A DNA stretch of 64,000 bases, from contig JAFAZI010000151.1 of NCBI GenBank assembly GCA_019239875.1, positions 1 to 64,000 of the forward strand, in the 5' to 3' direction. The stretch comes from Frankiaceae bacterium (GTDB lineage Bacteria > Actinomycetota > Actinomycetes > JAFAQI01). The notes below the pieces were generated by a model. It was not told where the DNA came from. It worked only from the letters and a program-made list of their open reading frames with translations, and ran no database searches. The position numbers were made by a program, and so were the translations under genes. This document shows positions 52,761 through 63,064 of the stretch, piece after piece. The number at the start of each line of letters is the position of its first letter. The stretch's first letter is position 1.

Positions 52761-53540
52761 ATGGCTGAATTCGTCAATCTCGAGGTCGACGCCGCGGTCG
52801 GCACCATTCGGCTGGACCGCCCGCCGATGAACGCGTTGAACGCTCAGGTTCAGGAGGAGATCAAGGCTGCAGCGTTGGAGGTCACTCAGCGAGACGACGT
52901 CAAGGCGGTCGTGATCTACGGCGGGCCGAAGATCTTCGCCGCCGGCGCCGACATCAAGGAGATGCAGCAGGCGGGTTACGCCGAGATGGCGACCCGAGCG
53001 ACCGCTCTGCAGGCGTGCTTCCAGGCCGTCGCGCGCATCCCGAAACCAACGGTGGCCGCTGTCACGGGCTACGCACTCGGTGGTGGGTGCGAGCTGGCGC
53101 TGTGCGCGGATCGGCGAATCGCGGGGGAGAAGGCTCAGCTCGGCCAGCCCGAGATACTGCTCGGAGTGATCCCGGGCGCGGGCGGCACCCAGCGGCTGCC
53201 TCGCCTCGTCGGGCCGTCGGTCGCGAAGGACCTGTGTTTCACCGGCCGATTCGTGCGGGCCGACGAGGCGTTGCGGATCGGGCTGGTCGACGAGGTCGTG
53301 CCGGATGAGGAGGTCTACGACCGTGCCCAGGCGTACGCCGCGCAGTTCGCGACCGGCGCTTCCCTCGCGCTCAGGGCCGCCAAGGAGAGCATCGATCGCG
53401 GCCTCGAGGTCGACCTCGACACGGCGCTCGCAATCGAGAGCCAGCAGTTCGCGGCACTGTTCGCGACCGAGGACCAGGCGATCGGGATGACATCTTTCGT
53501 CGAGAACGGACCGGGCAAGGCCGCGTTCGTCGGACGTTAG
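52761..53540 (+). CDS. Enoyl-CoA hydratase / isomerase family protein
   Basis: Crotonase-fold enzyme of 259 residues hydrating 2-enoyl-CoA. Oxyanion-hole segments are FAAGADIKEM and ALGGGCELALCADRRIA. Both catalytic acids are present: the Glu in GGGCELAL and the Glu in GQPEILLGVIPGAGGTQRL, so genuine hydratase activity is likely. It stands alone with a leaderless-type promoter. Its stop overlaps that of the convergent FMN reductase gene by 4 bp. Together with the thiolase and dehydrogenase it completes a beta-oxidation set. Confidence 0.94.
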   Translation: MAEFVNLEVDAAVGTIRLDRPPMNALNAQVQEEIKAAALEVTQRDDVKAVVIYGGPKIFAAGADIKEMQQAGYAEMATRATALQACFQAVARIPKPTVAAVTGYALGGGCELALCADRRIAGEKAQLGQPEILLGVIPGAGGTQRLPRLVGPSVAKDLCFTGRFVRADEALRIGLVDEVVPDEEVYDRAQAYAAQFATGASLALRAAKESIDRGLEVDLDTALAIESQQFAALFATEDQAIGMTSFVENGPGKAAFVGR

Positions 53541-54112
53541 CTCGCGGCCCGCAGCGGCCGCATCGCGGCGGCGTACTTCGGGAGCAGCTCGTCGAGCATC
53601 ATGCCGAGCGCTTCGTCCAGTTCAGGGCTCGACTCGAAGCGGCCGTCGCGCACTCTCTCGCCAACCATCGGTACGGCGACGGCCGTGGTGAGCGGCGTCA
53701 TGCCCAGGCACGTCAACACGGGCTTGAGCAGCTGCACGGCCCGGGTCCCCGCGGCGACCCCGCCGTATGACGCGAAACCGACCGGCTTGCCGACCCACTC
53801 GTGGTGCAGGTAGTCGAGCGCATTCTTCAAGGGCGCTGTGTATCCGTGGTTGTACTCCGGCATCACGAAGATGAACGCTTCGGCGGCGTCGACAAGCTTG
53901 CTCCACTGCTTCGTGTGCTCGTGCTCGTAGCGGCGCAGCCGGGGGTGCGCCGGCTCGTCCAGCAGCGGGAGCGCGAGCTCCTTGAGGTCCACGAATGTGA
54001 CGTCGACGTCGTCCCTGTCGCGGGCTGAGTCCAGGACCCAGTGCGCGATCGGCTCTCCGGCTCGCTCGGGCCTGGTGCTCGCCAGGATGATCATCAGCTT
54101 CAGTTGCTGCAT
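53537..54112 (-). CDS. NAD(P)H-dependent FMN reductase-like flavoprotein
   Basis: A 191-residue flavodoxin-like protein of the NADPH-dependent FMN reductase family. The N-terminal phosphate loop is IILASTRPERAGEPIAHW, and the flavin-contact motif MPEYNHGYTAPLKNALD is typical of quinone/azo reductase-like members. AAAGGGA lies 6-7 nt upstream of ATG 54112. It is divergent from the ABC exporter genes by 65 bp. Role could be quinone or xenobiotic reduction; the electron acceptor is not known. Confidence 0.9.
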   Translation of the reverse strand: MQQLKLMIILASTRPERAGEPIAHWVLDSARDRDDVDVTFVDLKELALPLLDEPAHPRLRRYEHEHTKQWSKLVDAAEAFIFVMPEYNHGYTAPLKNALDYLHHEWVGKPVGFASYGGVAAGTRAVQLLKPVLTCLGMTPLTTAVAVPMVGERVRDGRFESSPELDEALGMMLDELLPKYAAAMRPLRAAS

Positions 54113-54165
54113 GACTGTCCCTTTACCCGGTAGCGAACAGCCGGAATCCGGTTGACCCTGGTAGG

Positions 54166-54171
54166 TACGGT
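54166..54171 (+). promoter_or_regulatory. Candidate -10 element (TACGGT) for the ABC exporter operon
   Basis: TACGGT lies 6 nt before the GTG at 54178. Leaderless transcript likely; it is inside the short divergent spacer with the FMN reductase gene. Confidence 0.45.
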
Positions 54172-54177
54172 CGATGG

Positions 54178-55980
54178 GTGAACGACACGGAGGGTGACTG
54201 GATCCCCGATCCGGATCACTCTCCGGAGCCAGAAGGTTTCCGCGCCCGACTCGCGGCCCTGTGGTGGCTGCGTTCCTACGCGACCCCGTGGCGCGGCCAG
54301 ATCGTCATCATGTTCCTCGCCGCCATGATCGGCGTCGCGGCCAGCACCGTCGTACCTCTCGTCATCGAGGCCATCGTCAACGGTCCGATCAAACGCGGCG
54401 ACCGCGGTGAGCTCCTCCCGATGTTCCTCGCAGTGTTCGGTCTCGGCGCGGCCGAGGCAGGGCTGATCGCCTACCGGCGATGGATCCAGTCGATCGCGGT
54501 CCTCACCATCGAGCGCAACATGCGTGACGACTTCTACGCGCATCTTCAGCAGCTGTCGGTGAGCTTTCACGACAGGTGGGGCACCGGTCAGCTGCTCTCG
54601 CGTGCCACGAGCGACCTGTCGACGATCCGACGATTCTTCGGCTTCGGAGCGATCTATCTCGTCATCAACGTCGCGCAGTACGTCGCCGTCATCATCCTGC
54701 TGATCGTCACCTACTGGCCGCTCGGCATCCTGGTTGCGGCCGGCACAATTCCAGTGATCGCGCTGTCCAAGCGGTTCGGCGCCGGCTACTCCCTGGTGTC
54801 GCGCCGGATGCAGGACCAGCAGGGCGACCTCGCGACCTGGGCCGAGGAGTCGGCCAGCGGCATCCGGGTGACGAAGGCGTTCGGTCGCGGACCCTGGCTG
54901 TCCCGTCGCTTCATGGAGCATGCCGACCAGGTCCGCACCTCCCAGCTCGACATGGTGCAGCTCCTCGGCCGGTTTTGGTCGCTGTTGATGCTGATCCCCA
55001 ACCTGACGATGGCGCTCGTCGTCCTGCTCGGCACGCTCGCGGTCGCGCACGGCGCCATGACGCTCGGCGCCCTCGTCGCCTTCGTGGCGCTGCTCGTCCT
55101 CCTGCAGTGGCCCGTGATCGACATCGGGTGGATCCTCGCGATGGCCGAGGAGGCGGCAACCGCGTCGATGCGCCTGATCGAGGTCTTCAACACGGCACCG
55201 ACGATCACCGACCCGGTCACGCCGATTCCGCTCGTCCGGCCCCGTGGCCGGCTTGCGTTTGAATCGGTCGAGTTCCAGTTCCATGACGCGGACGCGCCGA
55301 CGCTTCGCGATGTCACGCTGACGATCGAGCCCGGCGAGACGGTCGCGATCGTGGGTGCGACCGGTTCGGGCAAGAGCGTGCTGACCTCGTTGCCGTCACG
55401 GTTGCACGACGTCACTGGTGGCCGGATAACGCTCGACGGTGTCGACATCCGCGACCTCGGGCTCACCGAGCTCCGACGGGTCGTATCGACGGCGTTCGAA
55501 GACCCGGTGTTGTTCTCGATGAGCGTGCGCGAAAACCTGACCCTCGGCCGACCGGACGCAACCGATGCGGACATCGAAGCGGCGCTGGAGCTCGCGCAGG
55601 CCACCTTCGTCCACGAACTGCCATGGGGCCTCGACACTCGGATCGGCGAGCAGGGGCTGTCGCTGTCCGGTGGCCAGCGACAGCGGCTCGCGCTCGCGCG
55701 GGCTGTTGTCGCGCGCCCGACCGTGCTCGTCCTTGATGACCCGCTGTCCGCGCTCGACGTGCACACCGAAGCGCTCGTCGAACGATCACTGGCGAACGTT
55801 CTGGGTGAGACGACCGGCCTCGTCGTCGTACACCGGCCGTCGACGGTCGCTCTCGCGGACCGGGTTGCGCTGCTCCAGAACGGCACGCTCGCGGCCGTCG
55901 GAACCCACTCCGAACTGATGCAGATCCCGGCGTACGCCGAGATCCTGTCGGTCGAGGACCCTTACGAGCGTGCGTCGTGA
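54178..55980 (+). CDS. ABC exporter half-transporter with degenerate nucleotide site
   Basis: A 600-residue type IV ABC half-transporter: six membrane helices (about 40-310) and a C-terminal ATPase domain (about 365-590). Walker A GATGSGKSV and signature LSLSGGQRQR are intact. The Walker B acid is Asp521 (VLVLDDPLSALD) in place of the catalytic Glu, and the Q-loop position is Glu441 (TAFEDPVLF) in place of Gln. These changes are typical of the non-catalytic partner of heterodimeric exporters such as BmrC or TM287. The partner gene overlaps by 4 bp (GTGA). Substrate may be a drug, lipid or peptide; not readable. Confidence 0.93.
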   Translation: MNDTEGDWIPDPDHSPEPEGFRARLAALWWLRSYATPWRGQIVIMFLAAMIGVAASTVVPLVIEAIVNGPIKRGDRGELLPMFLAVFGLGAAEAGLIAYRRWIQSIAVLTIERNMRDDFYAHLQQLSVSFHDRWGTGQLLSRATSDLSTIRRFFGFGAIYLVINVAQYVAVIILLIVTYWPLGILVAAGTIPVIALSKRFGAGYSLVSRRMQDQQGDLATWAEESASGIRVTKAFGRGPWLSRRFMEHADQVRTSQLDMVQLLGRFWSLLMLIPNLTMALVVLLGTLAVAHGAMTLGALVAFVALLVLLQWPVIDIGWILAMAEEAATASMRLIEVFNTAPTITDPVTPIPLVRPRGRLAFESVEFQFHDADAPTLRDVTLTIEPGETVAIVGATGSGKSVLTSLPSRLHDVTGGRITLDGVDIRDLGLTELRRVVSTAFEDPVLFSMSVRENLTLGRPDATDADIEAALELAQATFVHELPWGLDTRIGEQGLSLSGGQRQRLALARAVVARPTVLVLDDPLSALDVHTEALVERSLANVLGETTGLVVVHRPSTVALADRVALLQNGTLAAVGTHSELMQIPAYAEILSVEDPYERAS

Positions 55981-57827
55981 CAACGACGGAGACCACGCCT
56001 GAGGTCGACATCGAGCAGTGGCGGGGAGTTGCCGCCGACACCGAGGACGACATCCCGGTCGCGGTGTCAGTCGTGCTCCGCCGACGCACCAGGAACCTGA
56101 TCGGCTCATTGGTCCGGCCGTACAAACGACAGGCAATCCGCGTCTTGCTGGCGATCGTGGTCGGTACGGCGGCGTCGATGGCGATTCCGGCGCTGGTCGG
56201 TATCGGCATCGACTCCGGGATCAGCGATGCCCGTCGCGGCGACCACACCACGATCGCATTGGTCGTGATCGGCATCGTCCTGTGCGCGCTCACCCAGGCC
56301 TGGCTCACGCGGGTGTTCATCCTGGGCTCCGGGCGGATCGGACAGGCCGCGGTCCTCGAGCTTCGCCGGCGCGTCTTCACGCACTTCCAAGATCTCAGCC
56401 TGTCCTTCCACGAGCGCTACACCTCGGGCCGGATGATCAGCCGGCTGACGTCTGACTTCGACGCGATCAACGCGTTGCTCGAAGCGGGCCTCGACACGTT
56501 GGTGACGTCTGTGCTGACGATCATCACCATCACCGTGATCCTGCTCGTCCTGGACTGGCCGCTCGCGCTCGTGTCGCTGGCCTCGTTGATCCCGCTGTTC
56601 TTCCTGAGTCGCTGGTACCAGCGACGATCCACCGTCGCCTATCGCAAGACGCGAGACGCGATTGCGCTTGTGATCATTCACTTCACCGAGTCCTTGCGCG
56701 GGATCCGCGCCGTGAAGGCTTTTCGGCGCGAGCCGCGCAATGACGAGATCTTCCGTGATCTCGACGAGCGCAACCGTGAGGCGATGACGGAGTCCTTCCA
56801 GCTGCTGACCGTGTACTGGCCGGGCATTCGCATGGTCGGCAACGTCACCACGGCTCTCGTTCTGCTCTACGGCGGCGACCGCGTGATCAGCGGGCACATG
56901 GGCGTCGGGGTCCTGGCCGCGTTCGTCCTCTACCTCCGGCAGTTCTTCGAGCCGATGGCTGAGGTCAGTCAGTTCTATGACTCGTTCCAAGGTGCCGCGG
57001 CCGGTATCGAGAAGCTCGCGGGCGTGCTCGATGAGACGCCGAAGGTCATCATCCCGGCCGTGTCGACCGGAGCGCCGGACGGCTTGTTCCGAGGCGAAGT
57101 CCACGTCGAAGACGTGACTTTCGGATACCGCGAGGGTCGCGAGATCGTGCGTGACTTCTCGCTCCACATTCCGGCGGGGCAGACGGTTGCACTGCTCGGC
57201 AACACCGGCGCGGGCAAGAGCACGCTCGCGCGCTTGCTGGCGCGCTTCTACGACCCGATCTCCGGAACGGTGAGCATCGACGGCGCCGACCTTCGAAACC
57301 TCTCCGAGGTCGATCTGCGCCGGGCGGTCGCGATGGTCACCCAGGAGTCATTCATGTTCACGGGCTCCGTCGCCGAGAACATCGCGTTCGGCCGTCCGGA
57401 CGCGACGCGCGCCGAGATCGAGGCGGCCGGCCGTGCGGTCGGTGTCGACGCCGTGGTGCAACACCTGCGCAATGGCTACGACGAGAGCGTCGGCAAGAAC
57501 GGCGGCCGGTTGTCCGCGGGCCAGCGTCAGCTGATCGCGATGGCGCGAGCGCTGCTTGGCGATCCCGCCGTACTCATCCTCGACGAGGCGAGCTCGTCAC
57601 TCGACGCGCCCACCGAGCGCCTCGTGCAGAACGCGCTCAAGACCGTGCTGGTCGATCGCACAGCGTTGATCATCGCCCACCGGCTGTCGACGGCCGCCAT
57701 CGCCGACCGGGTCCTCGTCATGGCCGACGGCCGGATCGTCGAGGACGGCACCCCCGCCGACCTGCTCGCCGAGGGCACCGGCGAGTACGCCGCGCTCGCG
57801 CAACAGTGGCGCCAGTCCCTCGTGTGA
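55977..57827 (+). CDS. ABC exporter half-transporter with canonical nucleotide site
   Basis: The 616-residue partner of the previous protein. A 60-residue polar N-terminus precedes six membrane helices (about 50-330), then the ATPase domain with Walker A GNTGAGKST, Q-loop MVTQESFMF, signature RLSAGQRQL and Walker B LILDEASSSLD with the catalytic Glu, and H-loop IAHRLST. Its LSAGQ signature would complete the degenerate site of the partner. Translation is coupled by the GTGA overlap. Both halves are expected in the plasma membrane. Confidence 0.94.
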   Translation: MTTTETTPEVDIEQWRGVAADTEDDIPVAVSVVLRRRTRNLIGSLVRPYKRQAIRVLLAIVVGTAASMAIPALVGIGIDSGISDARRGDHTTIALVVIGIVLCALTQAWLTRVFILGSGRIGQAAVLELRRRVFTHFQDLSLSFHERYTSGRMISRLTSDFDAINALLEAGLDTLVTSVLTIITITVILLVLDWPLALVSLASLIPLFFLSRWYQRRSTVAYRKTRDAIALVIIHFTESLRGIRAVKAFRREPRNDEIFRDLDERNREAMTESFQLLTVYWPGIRMVGNVTTALVLLYGGDRVISGHMGVGVLAAFVLYLRQFFEPMAEVSQFYDSFQGAAAGIEKLAGVLDETPKVIIPAVSTGAPDGLFRGEVHVEDVTFGYREGREIVRDFSLHIPAGQTVALLGNTGAGKSTLARLLARFYDPISGTVSIDGADLRNLSEVDLRRAVAMVTQESFMFTGSVAENIAFGRPDATRAEIEAAGRAVGVDAVVQHLRNGYDESVGKNGGRLSAGQRQLIAMARALLGDPAVLILDEASSSLDAPTERLVQNALKTVLVDRTALIIAHRLSTAAIADRVLVMADGRIVEDGTPADLLAEGTGEYAALAQQWRQSLV

Positions 57828-57850
57828 CCCGCCGCGCCCCCGATCTTGTT

Positions 57851-57912
57851 GCCAAACCGTCTCGAATCGTTGGTTTCGTACGTCGCAAATCAACGATTCG
57901 AGACGGTTTGGC
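57851..57912. terminator. Perfect 22-bp inverted repeat between the ABC and MFS genes
   Basis: 57851-57872 pairs perfectly with 57891-57912 across an 18-nt loop. It begins 24 bp after the ABC gene and ends only 12 bp before the MFS start codon at 57925. So it may be a terminator for the exporter operon and also hide the MFS ribosome region. It is the longest perfect stem in the window. Confidence 0.75.
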
Positions 57913-57924
57913 GATGATGGACGG

Positions 57925-59511
57925 GTGAGTGAGGAGCCGACGACTCGGATCGAGCGCGGGTCCCATGACGCTGGCGACCAGGTTCCGACCAGGCGGATCG
58001 AGTTGCCGGATCGCGGGGAGGAGACGCGCGCACCCGGTACGCCGCCGCCGGCGCCGCGTCGTGGCCTACTGCGGCGGGTGTCGGGATATGCCGCTCGCCG
58101 GCTCGAGCACGTCTTCGGCGGGCCGGCTCGGGGGCGGGTCATGCTCGTGCTTGGTGGCGTGCTCGCCCTGTCGAGCGCCGACTCGGCGACCGTCGGCGCC
58201 GCCGCCACGCCCCTGCGAGGCGCGCTTCACATCGACAACTCGGACATCGGTCTGCTGGTCGCGGTCAACGCCGTCGTCGCCGCGATCGCGAGCGTTCCGT
58301 TCGGCGTCCTCGCGGACCGGATCCGGCGTACGACGACCCTCGGCCTTTCGATCGTGCTGTGGGGCGCCTGCATGATCTGGAGCGCGACCGTCAGCTCCTT
58401 CGGCATGCTCCTGCTGACCCGGCTCGCGCTAGGCATCGCAACGGCGTCGGCCGGCCCGGTGGTCGCCTCGATGATCGGCGACTGGTTCGCCAGCGCCGAG
58501 CGCGGAAAGGTGTGGAGCTACGTCCTGACCGGCGAGCTGCTCGGCGCCGGCGTCGGATTCGCGGTCACCGGCGACATCGCGGCGCTGTCCTGGCGTGCCT
58601 CGTTCGTCATCCTGGCCCTTCCGGCGTTCTACCTCGCCTGGCTGGTGCTCAAGCTGCCCGAGCCGGTCCGCGGCGGTGCCGGCATCATCCCGCCGGGCGC
58701 CGACGAGTTCCCGACGAAGGAGACCATCGAGCCGGTCGCCGGAGAGGACGTGGCGGCGGAGGCGGAGCTGGAGGAGACCGACGCGCAACGGGTGTCACGG
58801 GAGAAGGGGATCTCGCCCCACACCGGCGGCATCCTGACCGACGATCCGGCGGAGATGGGCCTGCGCGCCGCGACGCGATACGTCATGTCGATCCGCACGA
58901 ACGTGGCGATGATCGTGTCGAGCGCACTCTGCTACTTCTACCTCGCCGGCATCCAGACCTTCGGCGCCGAGCTCGTCCACCAGCAGTACGGCCTCAATCA
59001 GGCTCTCGCAAACGCCCTCATGCTGGCCCTCGGCGCTGGGGCGGTGATCGGTGTCTTGCTGGGCGGCCGGATCGGCGACGCCTTGCTGCGACGGGGAATG
59101 CTCAACGGGCGACTGTTGGTCGCGGCGATCTCGGCGGCCATGGCGGCGGGCTGCTTCGTCCCCGCGTTGTTGACGCATCACCCGATGCGCGCGCTGCCCT
59201 ATCTCGTGCTCGCGTCGTTCGGGCTGTCGGCACAGAACCCGCCGCTCAACGCCGCCCGGCTCGACATCATGCCGGCGGCGCTGTGGGGCCGAGCCGAAGG
59301 CGTGCGGACGTTTCTCCGTACGTCGGCGCAAGCGCTCGCGCCGGTCGCGTTCGGGGCGATGTCCGACATCGTGTTCGGCAACCGCCACGGATCGTTGCAC
59401 TGGACGTTCCTCGTCATGCTCCTGCCACTGGCCCTCGCGTCGCTGTTCCTCTTCCGCGCGATGGCCAGCTACCCCAAGGACGTTGCGACGGCGGCGGCTA
59501 GCGCTGCATGA
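57925..59511 (+). CDS. MFS transporter
   Basis: A 528-residue major facilitator with about twelve transmembrane helices after a long, charged cytoplasmic N-terminus (about residues 1-70). The loop between helices 2 and 3 reads GVLADRIRRTT, the standard MFS motif A. A long acidic central loop (about 250-310) separates the halves. The overall pattern is nearest to spinster-like or organic-anion MFS groups; the substrate is not predictable. The GTG start is 12 bp after the big inverted repeat. It is convergent with the DinB gene (12 bp apart). Confidence 0.88.
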   Translation: MSEEPTTRIERGSHDAGDQVPTRRIELPDRGEETRAPGTPPPAPRRGLLRRVSGYAARRLEHVFGGPARGRVMLVLGGVLALSSADSATVGAAATPLRGALHIDNSDIGLLVAVNAVVAAIASVPFGVLADRIRRTTTLGLSIVLWGACMIWSATVSSFGMLLLTRLALGIATASAGPVVASMIGDWFASAERGKVWSYVLTGELLGAGVGFAVTGDIAALSWRASFVILALPAFYLAWLVLKLPEPVRGGAGIIPPGADEFPTKETIEPVAGEDVAAEAELEETDAQRVSREKGISPHTGGILTDDPAEMGLRAATRYVMSIRTNVAMIVSSALCYFYLAGIQTFGAELVHQQYGLNQALANALMLALGAGAVIGVLLGGRIGDALLRRGMLNGRLLVAAISAAMAAGCFVPALLTHHPMRALPYLVLASFGLSAQNPPLNAARLDIMPAALWGRAEGVRTFLRTSAQALAPVAFGAMSDIVFGNRHGSLHWTFLVMLLPLALASLFLFRAMASYPKDVATAAASAA

Positions 59512-59523
59512 ACGCCCTCCGGG

Positions 59524-60015
59524 TCAGCGTCCCGTCGTACCGTCGATCAGCTCGCGGAGGATGTCGGCATGGCCGGCGTGGCGCGTCGTCTCGCCCGTGA
59601 CGTGCGCAACCACCCACCTGACGCTGTGGCGGCGGTCGGCTGTGGGGATCGCCATCAGCTGGTCGAAGTCGGTGATCGACCGCAGCAGGTCGTCACTCGC
59701 CGCGATCGCATCGCGATAGTCCTGCAACACGGCCGCGGCGGGTCGGTCGGCTGGTACCGCCATGCTGAAGTCGAAGTCGTCCTGGCCGATGCCACCGACG
59801 TGGTAGCCGAACCAGTAGCGCTCGGCATCGGTCAGGTGCTGGACCAGTCCGAGTAGCGACGTACCTGTGTCGACCATGACCCGCCGGAGGTCGTCCTCAC
59901 TCAGGCCGTCTGTCTTCTTGATCACGCACTCGCGGGCGAAGGCGAGAAACGCAAGCGCGGTGTCGATCTCGCCGTCGTCGTTGCGGGGGACCGGTTGCCG
60001 CTGTGTCTCCGCCAC
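59524..60015 (-). CDS. DinB / DUF664 family protein (putative thiol-linked enzyme fold)
   Basis: A 163-residue four-helix-bundle protein of the DinB superfamily. Putative metal histidines are present: the His in GLVQHLTDAERYW (helix 2) and the HVTGETTRHAGHADILRELI segment near the C-terminus. This HxxxH pattern and the final ELIDGTTGR are characteristic of actinobacterial DUF664 members. Function unknown; some relatives use mycothiol or bacillithiol. GTG 60015 lies 10 bp after ramB in the same direction, so they are probably co-transcribed. Confidence 0.82.
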   Translation of the reverse strand: MAETQRQPVPRNDDGEIDTALAFLAFARECVIKKTDGLSEDDLRRVMVDTGTSLLGLVQHLTDAERYWFGYHVGGIGQDDFDFSMAVPADRPAAAVLQDYRDAIAASDDLLRSITDFDQLMAIPTADRRHSVRWVVAHVTGETTRHAGHADILRELIDGTTGR

Positions 60016-60025
60016 CTGTCGAAAT

Positions 60026-61531
60026 CTATTCGTCGATGACGAGATCCGTCGTGGCCGTGTGGCGGTCCAGGAATGTGTAGACGTCTGTCGTGTCGACGCC
60101 CGGGAAGGTGCCCGGCGGTAGGGCGGCGAGCAGGTGAGTGTGCGCTTTGGCCGATGGCCAGGCTCGCCCACTCCAGCGTTGGAGCTGCTCCTCCGGCGGA
60201 CGGCGGCAGCAGGCCATCGCGGGACATGTCGACTTCCGTCGCCGATGGGTGTCGGAGTGGCGGAACCACTTCGCGTGCTGGAAGGGCACTCCGACACAGA
60301 CGGCGAACTCACCACCGGCCCCGGGTTGCACGTGCGCCGTGCAGAAGAAGGTGCCCCCTGGGGTGTCGGTGTACTGCGCATACGTGCCGTACCGCTCGGG
60401 CGCGGTGAACACCTGGCGGGAGGAGTACTCGCGGCAGGCCACCTGCCCCTCGATCGCACCGGTCATGTCGGTCGGAAACGCCAGACCGTCGTTCTCGTAG
60501 GCCTTGTAGATCGTGCCGCTCGAGTCGGTGCGGCTGAAGTGCACGGGGAGGTCGAGGTCACGGGTGGCGAGGTTGGTGAAGCGGTGCGCCGCCGTCTCGT
60601 GCGACACCGCGAAGACATCACGCATGTCCTCGATGTCGATCGCGCGGTCCCGCTTCGCCTCGGTGAGGAACCGGACCGCGGCCGCTTCGGGCACCAGGGT
60701 CGCGGCCGCGAAGTAGTTCGCCTCGACACGCTGGCGCAGGAAGTCCGCGAAGTCGGTGGGGTCGGTGTGCCCGAGCGCGAAGTGTCCAAGGGTCTGGAGT
60801 ACGACGTACCGCGGATCGTGGCCGTGAGGCTGCTGCGGCATGAAGATCCGGCGGTGCTCGAGGTCGGTGACCGACCGGGTCGACTGCGGCAGATCCGTGA
60901 CGTTGTGCAGCGAGAACCCGAAGTGGGCGGCCAGCTCGCTGATCAGCCGCTGGGGGAGCGCGCCGCCGGTGTAGTTGACTGCCTTCAGCGCCTGGCCGGC
61001 GGCCTGCTCGATCTCGGGGAAGTAGTTGTCGACGCTGCGCATGTGCCGGCGGAGCTCCACGTTGGCCTGCCGGGCGGCCTCTGGAGTCGCGGCGAAGCGG
61101 GCGTCACGGCGGCGCAGCTCGTCGTGCAGGGCGACAACGTGCTCGAGGACGTCGGTCGGGATCCGCGGACTCGGACGCAGCGCCGGCAGCCCTAGCGACG
61201 CGAAGGCGGACTCGCGCTGCGCACGCTCCAAGGCGATCTCGAGCGAGGCCCGCCGGCTCGGTGGCTCAGGCCGGAGCAGATCCTCGACCGAGACCTCGAG
61301 CGCCGCGGCGATGCCTTGCAGCAGCGACAGCCGGGGTTCGCGCCGACCGTTCTCGATCATCGACAGGGCCGAACTCGCCGAGCCGACGGCGTCAGCCAGC
61401 TGTGCGAGGGTCATGCCGCGGCCGCGACGTAGATGGCGGATCCGCTGGCCGAGCGTCACGATGTCGAGCCGAACCCCCGCTGGCGGTTCCGCCGTCTCGC
61501 TCGGGGTCGTCTGACGCACGTTCTTCAGCAT
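60026..61531 (-). CDS. ramB: RamB-type transcriptional regulator of acetate/glyoxylate metabolism
   Basis: A 501-residue regulator with an N-terminal XRE helix-turn-helix (about residues 25-85, LAQLADAVGSASSALSMIENG), a middle IrrE-like region in which the protease motif is decayed (LQTLGHFALGH), and a C-terminal DUF2083 domain with conserved cysteines (CREYSS; STCPAMACC). RamB controls isocitrate lyase and malate synthase genes in Corynebacterium and Mycobacterium. Here it is divergent from aceA by 127 bp, so the same job is expected, with autoregulation through repeats that cover its start codon. ATG 61531. Confidence 0.93.
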   Translation of the reverse strand: MLKNVRQTTPSETAEPPAGVRLDIVTLGQRIRHLRRGRGMTLAQLADAVGSASSALSMIENGRREPRLSLLQGIAAALEVSVEDLLRPEPPSRRASLEIALERAQRESAFASLGLPALRPSPRIPTDVLEHVVALHDELRRRDARFAATPEAARQANVELRRHMRSVDNYFPEIEQAAGQALKAVNYTGGALPQRLISELAAHFGFSLHNVTDLPQSTRSVTDLEHRRIFMPQQPHGHDPRYVVLQTLGHFALGHTDPTDFADFLRQRVEANYFAAATLVPEAAAVRFLTEAKRDRAIDIEDMRDVFAVSHETAAHRFTNLATRDLDLPVHFSRTDSSGTIYKAYENDGLAFPTDMTGAIEGQVACREYSSRQVFTAPERYGTYAQYTDTPGGTFFCTAHVQPGAGGEFAVCVGVPFQHAKWFRHSDTHRRRKSTCPAMACCRRPPEEQLQRWSGRAWPSAKAHTHLLAALPPGTFPGVDTTDVYTFLDRHTATTDLVIDE

Positions 61532-61553
61532 AGGTGAAGAATCCCAATTCTTC
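61521..61553. promoter_or_regulatory. Overlapping TTCTTC/GAAGAA inverted repeats at the ramB start; candidate RamB operator
   Basis: TTCTTCA (61521-61527) pairs with TGAAGAA (61535-61541) across 7 nt, and GAAGAAT (61536-61542) pairs with ATTCTTC (61547-61553) across 4 nt. The two palindromes share the middle half-site, giving three half-sites. The first spans the ramB start codon, so bound protein would block its own gene. It lies about 65 bp upstream of the aceA -35 region. Confidence 0.55.
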
Positions 61554-61595
61554 TCGCTTAGTGCACCGCATTATGGGCACGCCTTGACGCAATGA

Positions 61596-61624
61596 TTGAA
61601 ACACCAAAGGAAGTTCACTCAATA
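61596..61624 (+). promoter_or_regulatory. Candidate aceA promoter
   Basis: TTGAAA (61596-61601), 17-nt spacer, TCAATA (61619-61624), followed by a roughly 30-nt leader and the GAGGAG ribosome site (61646-61651) 7 nt before the GTG. An overlapping TTGACG at 61584 is an alternative -35. Confidence 0.45.
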
Positions 61625-61658
61625 GTGTCTTCGACAAGACAACAAGAGGAGCGATCCC

Positions 61659-62951
<1,293 letters not shown>

Positions 62952-63064
62952 GCCGAAGGCGAAGTGAACCAGTGGCCACAGCCACTAAGAGCCGCTTGAA
63001 CTCACAGCTCGTGCGCAACCCGCAACTGGCACCTCACATTCAGCCCAACAGATGGAGGCACCAC

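Noticed and set aside
62972-63064. N-terminal extension of the Cys-rich protein from GTG 62972
   Set aside because: That GTG has no ribosome site, whereas ATG 63065 has GGAGG at ideal spacing and marks the start of the Cys-rich part.
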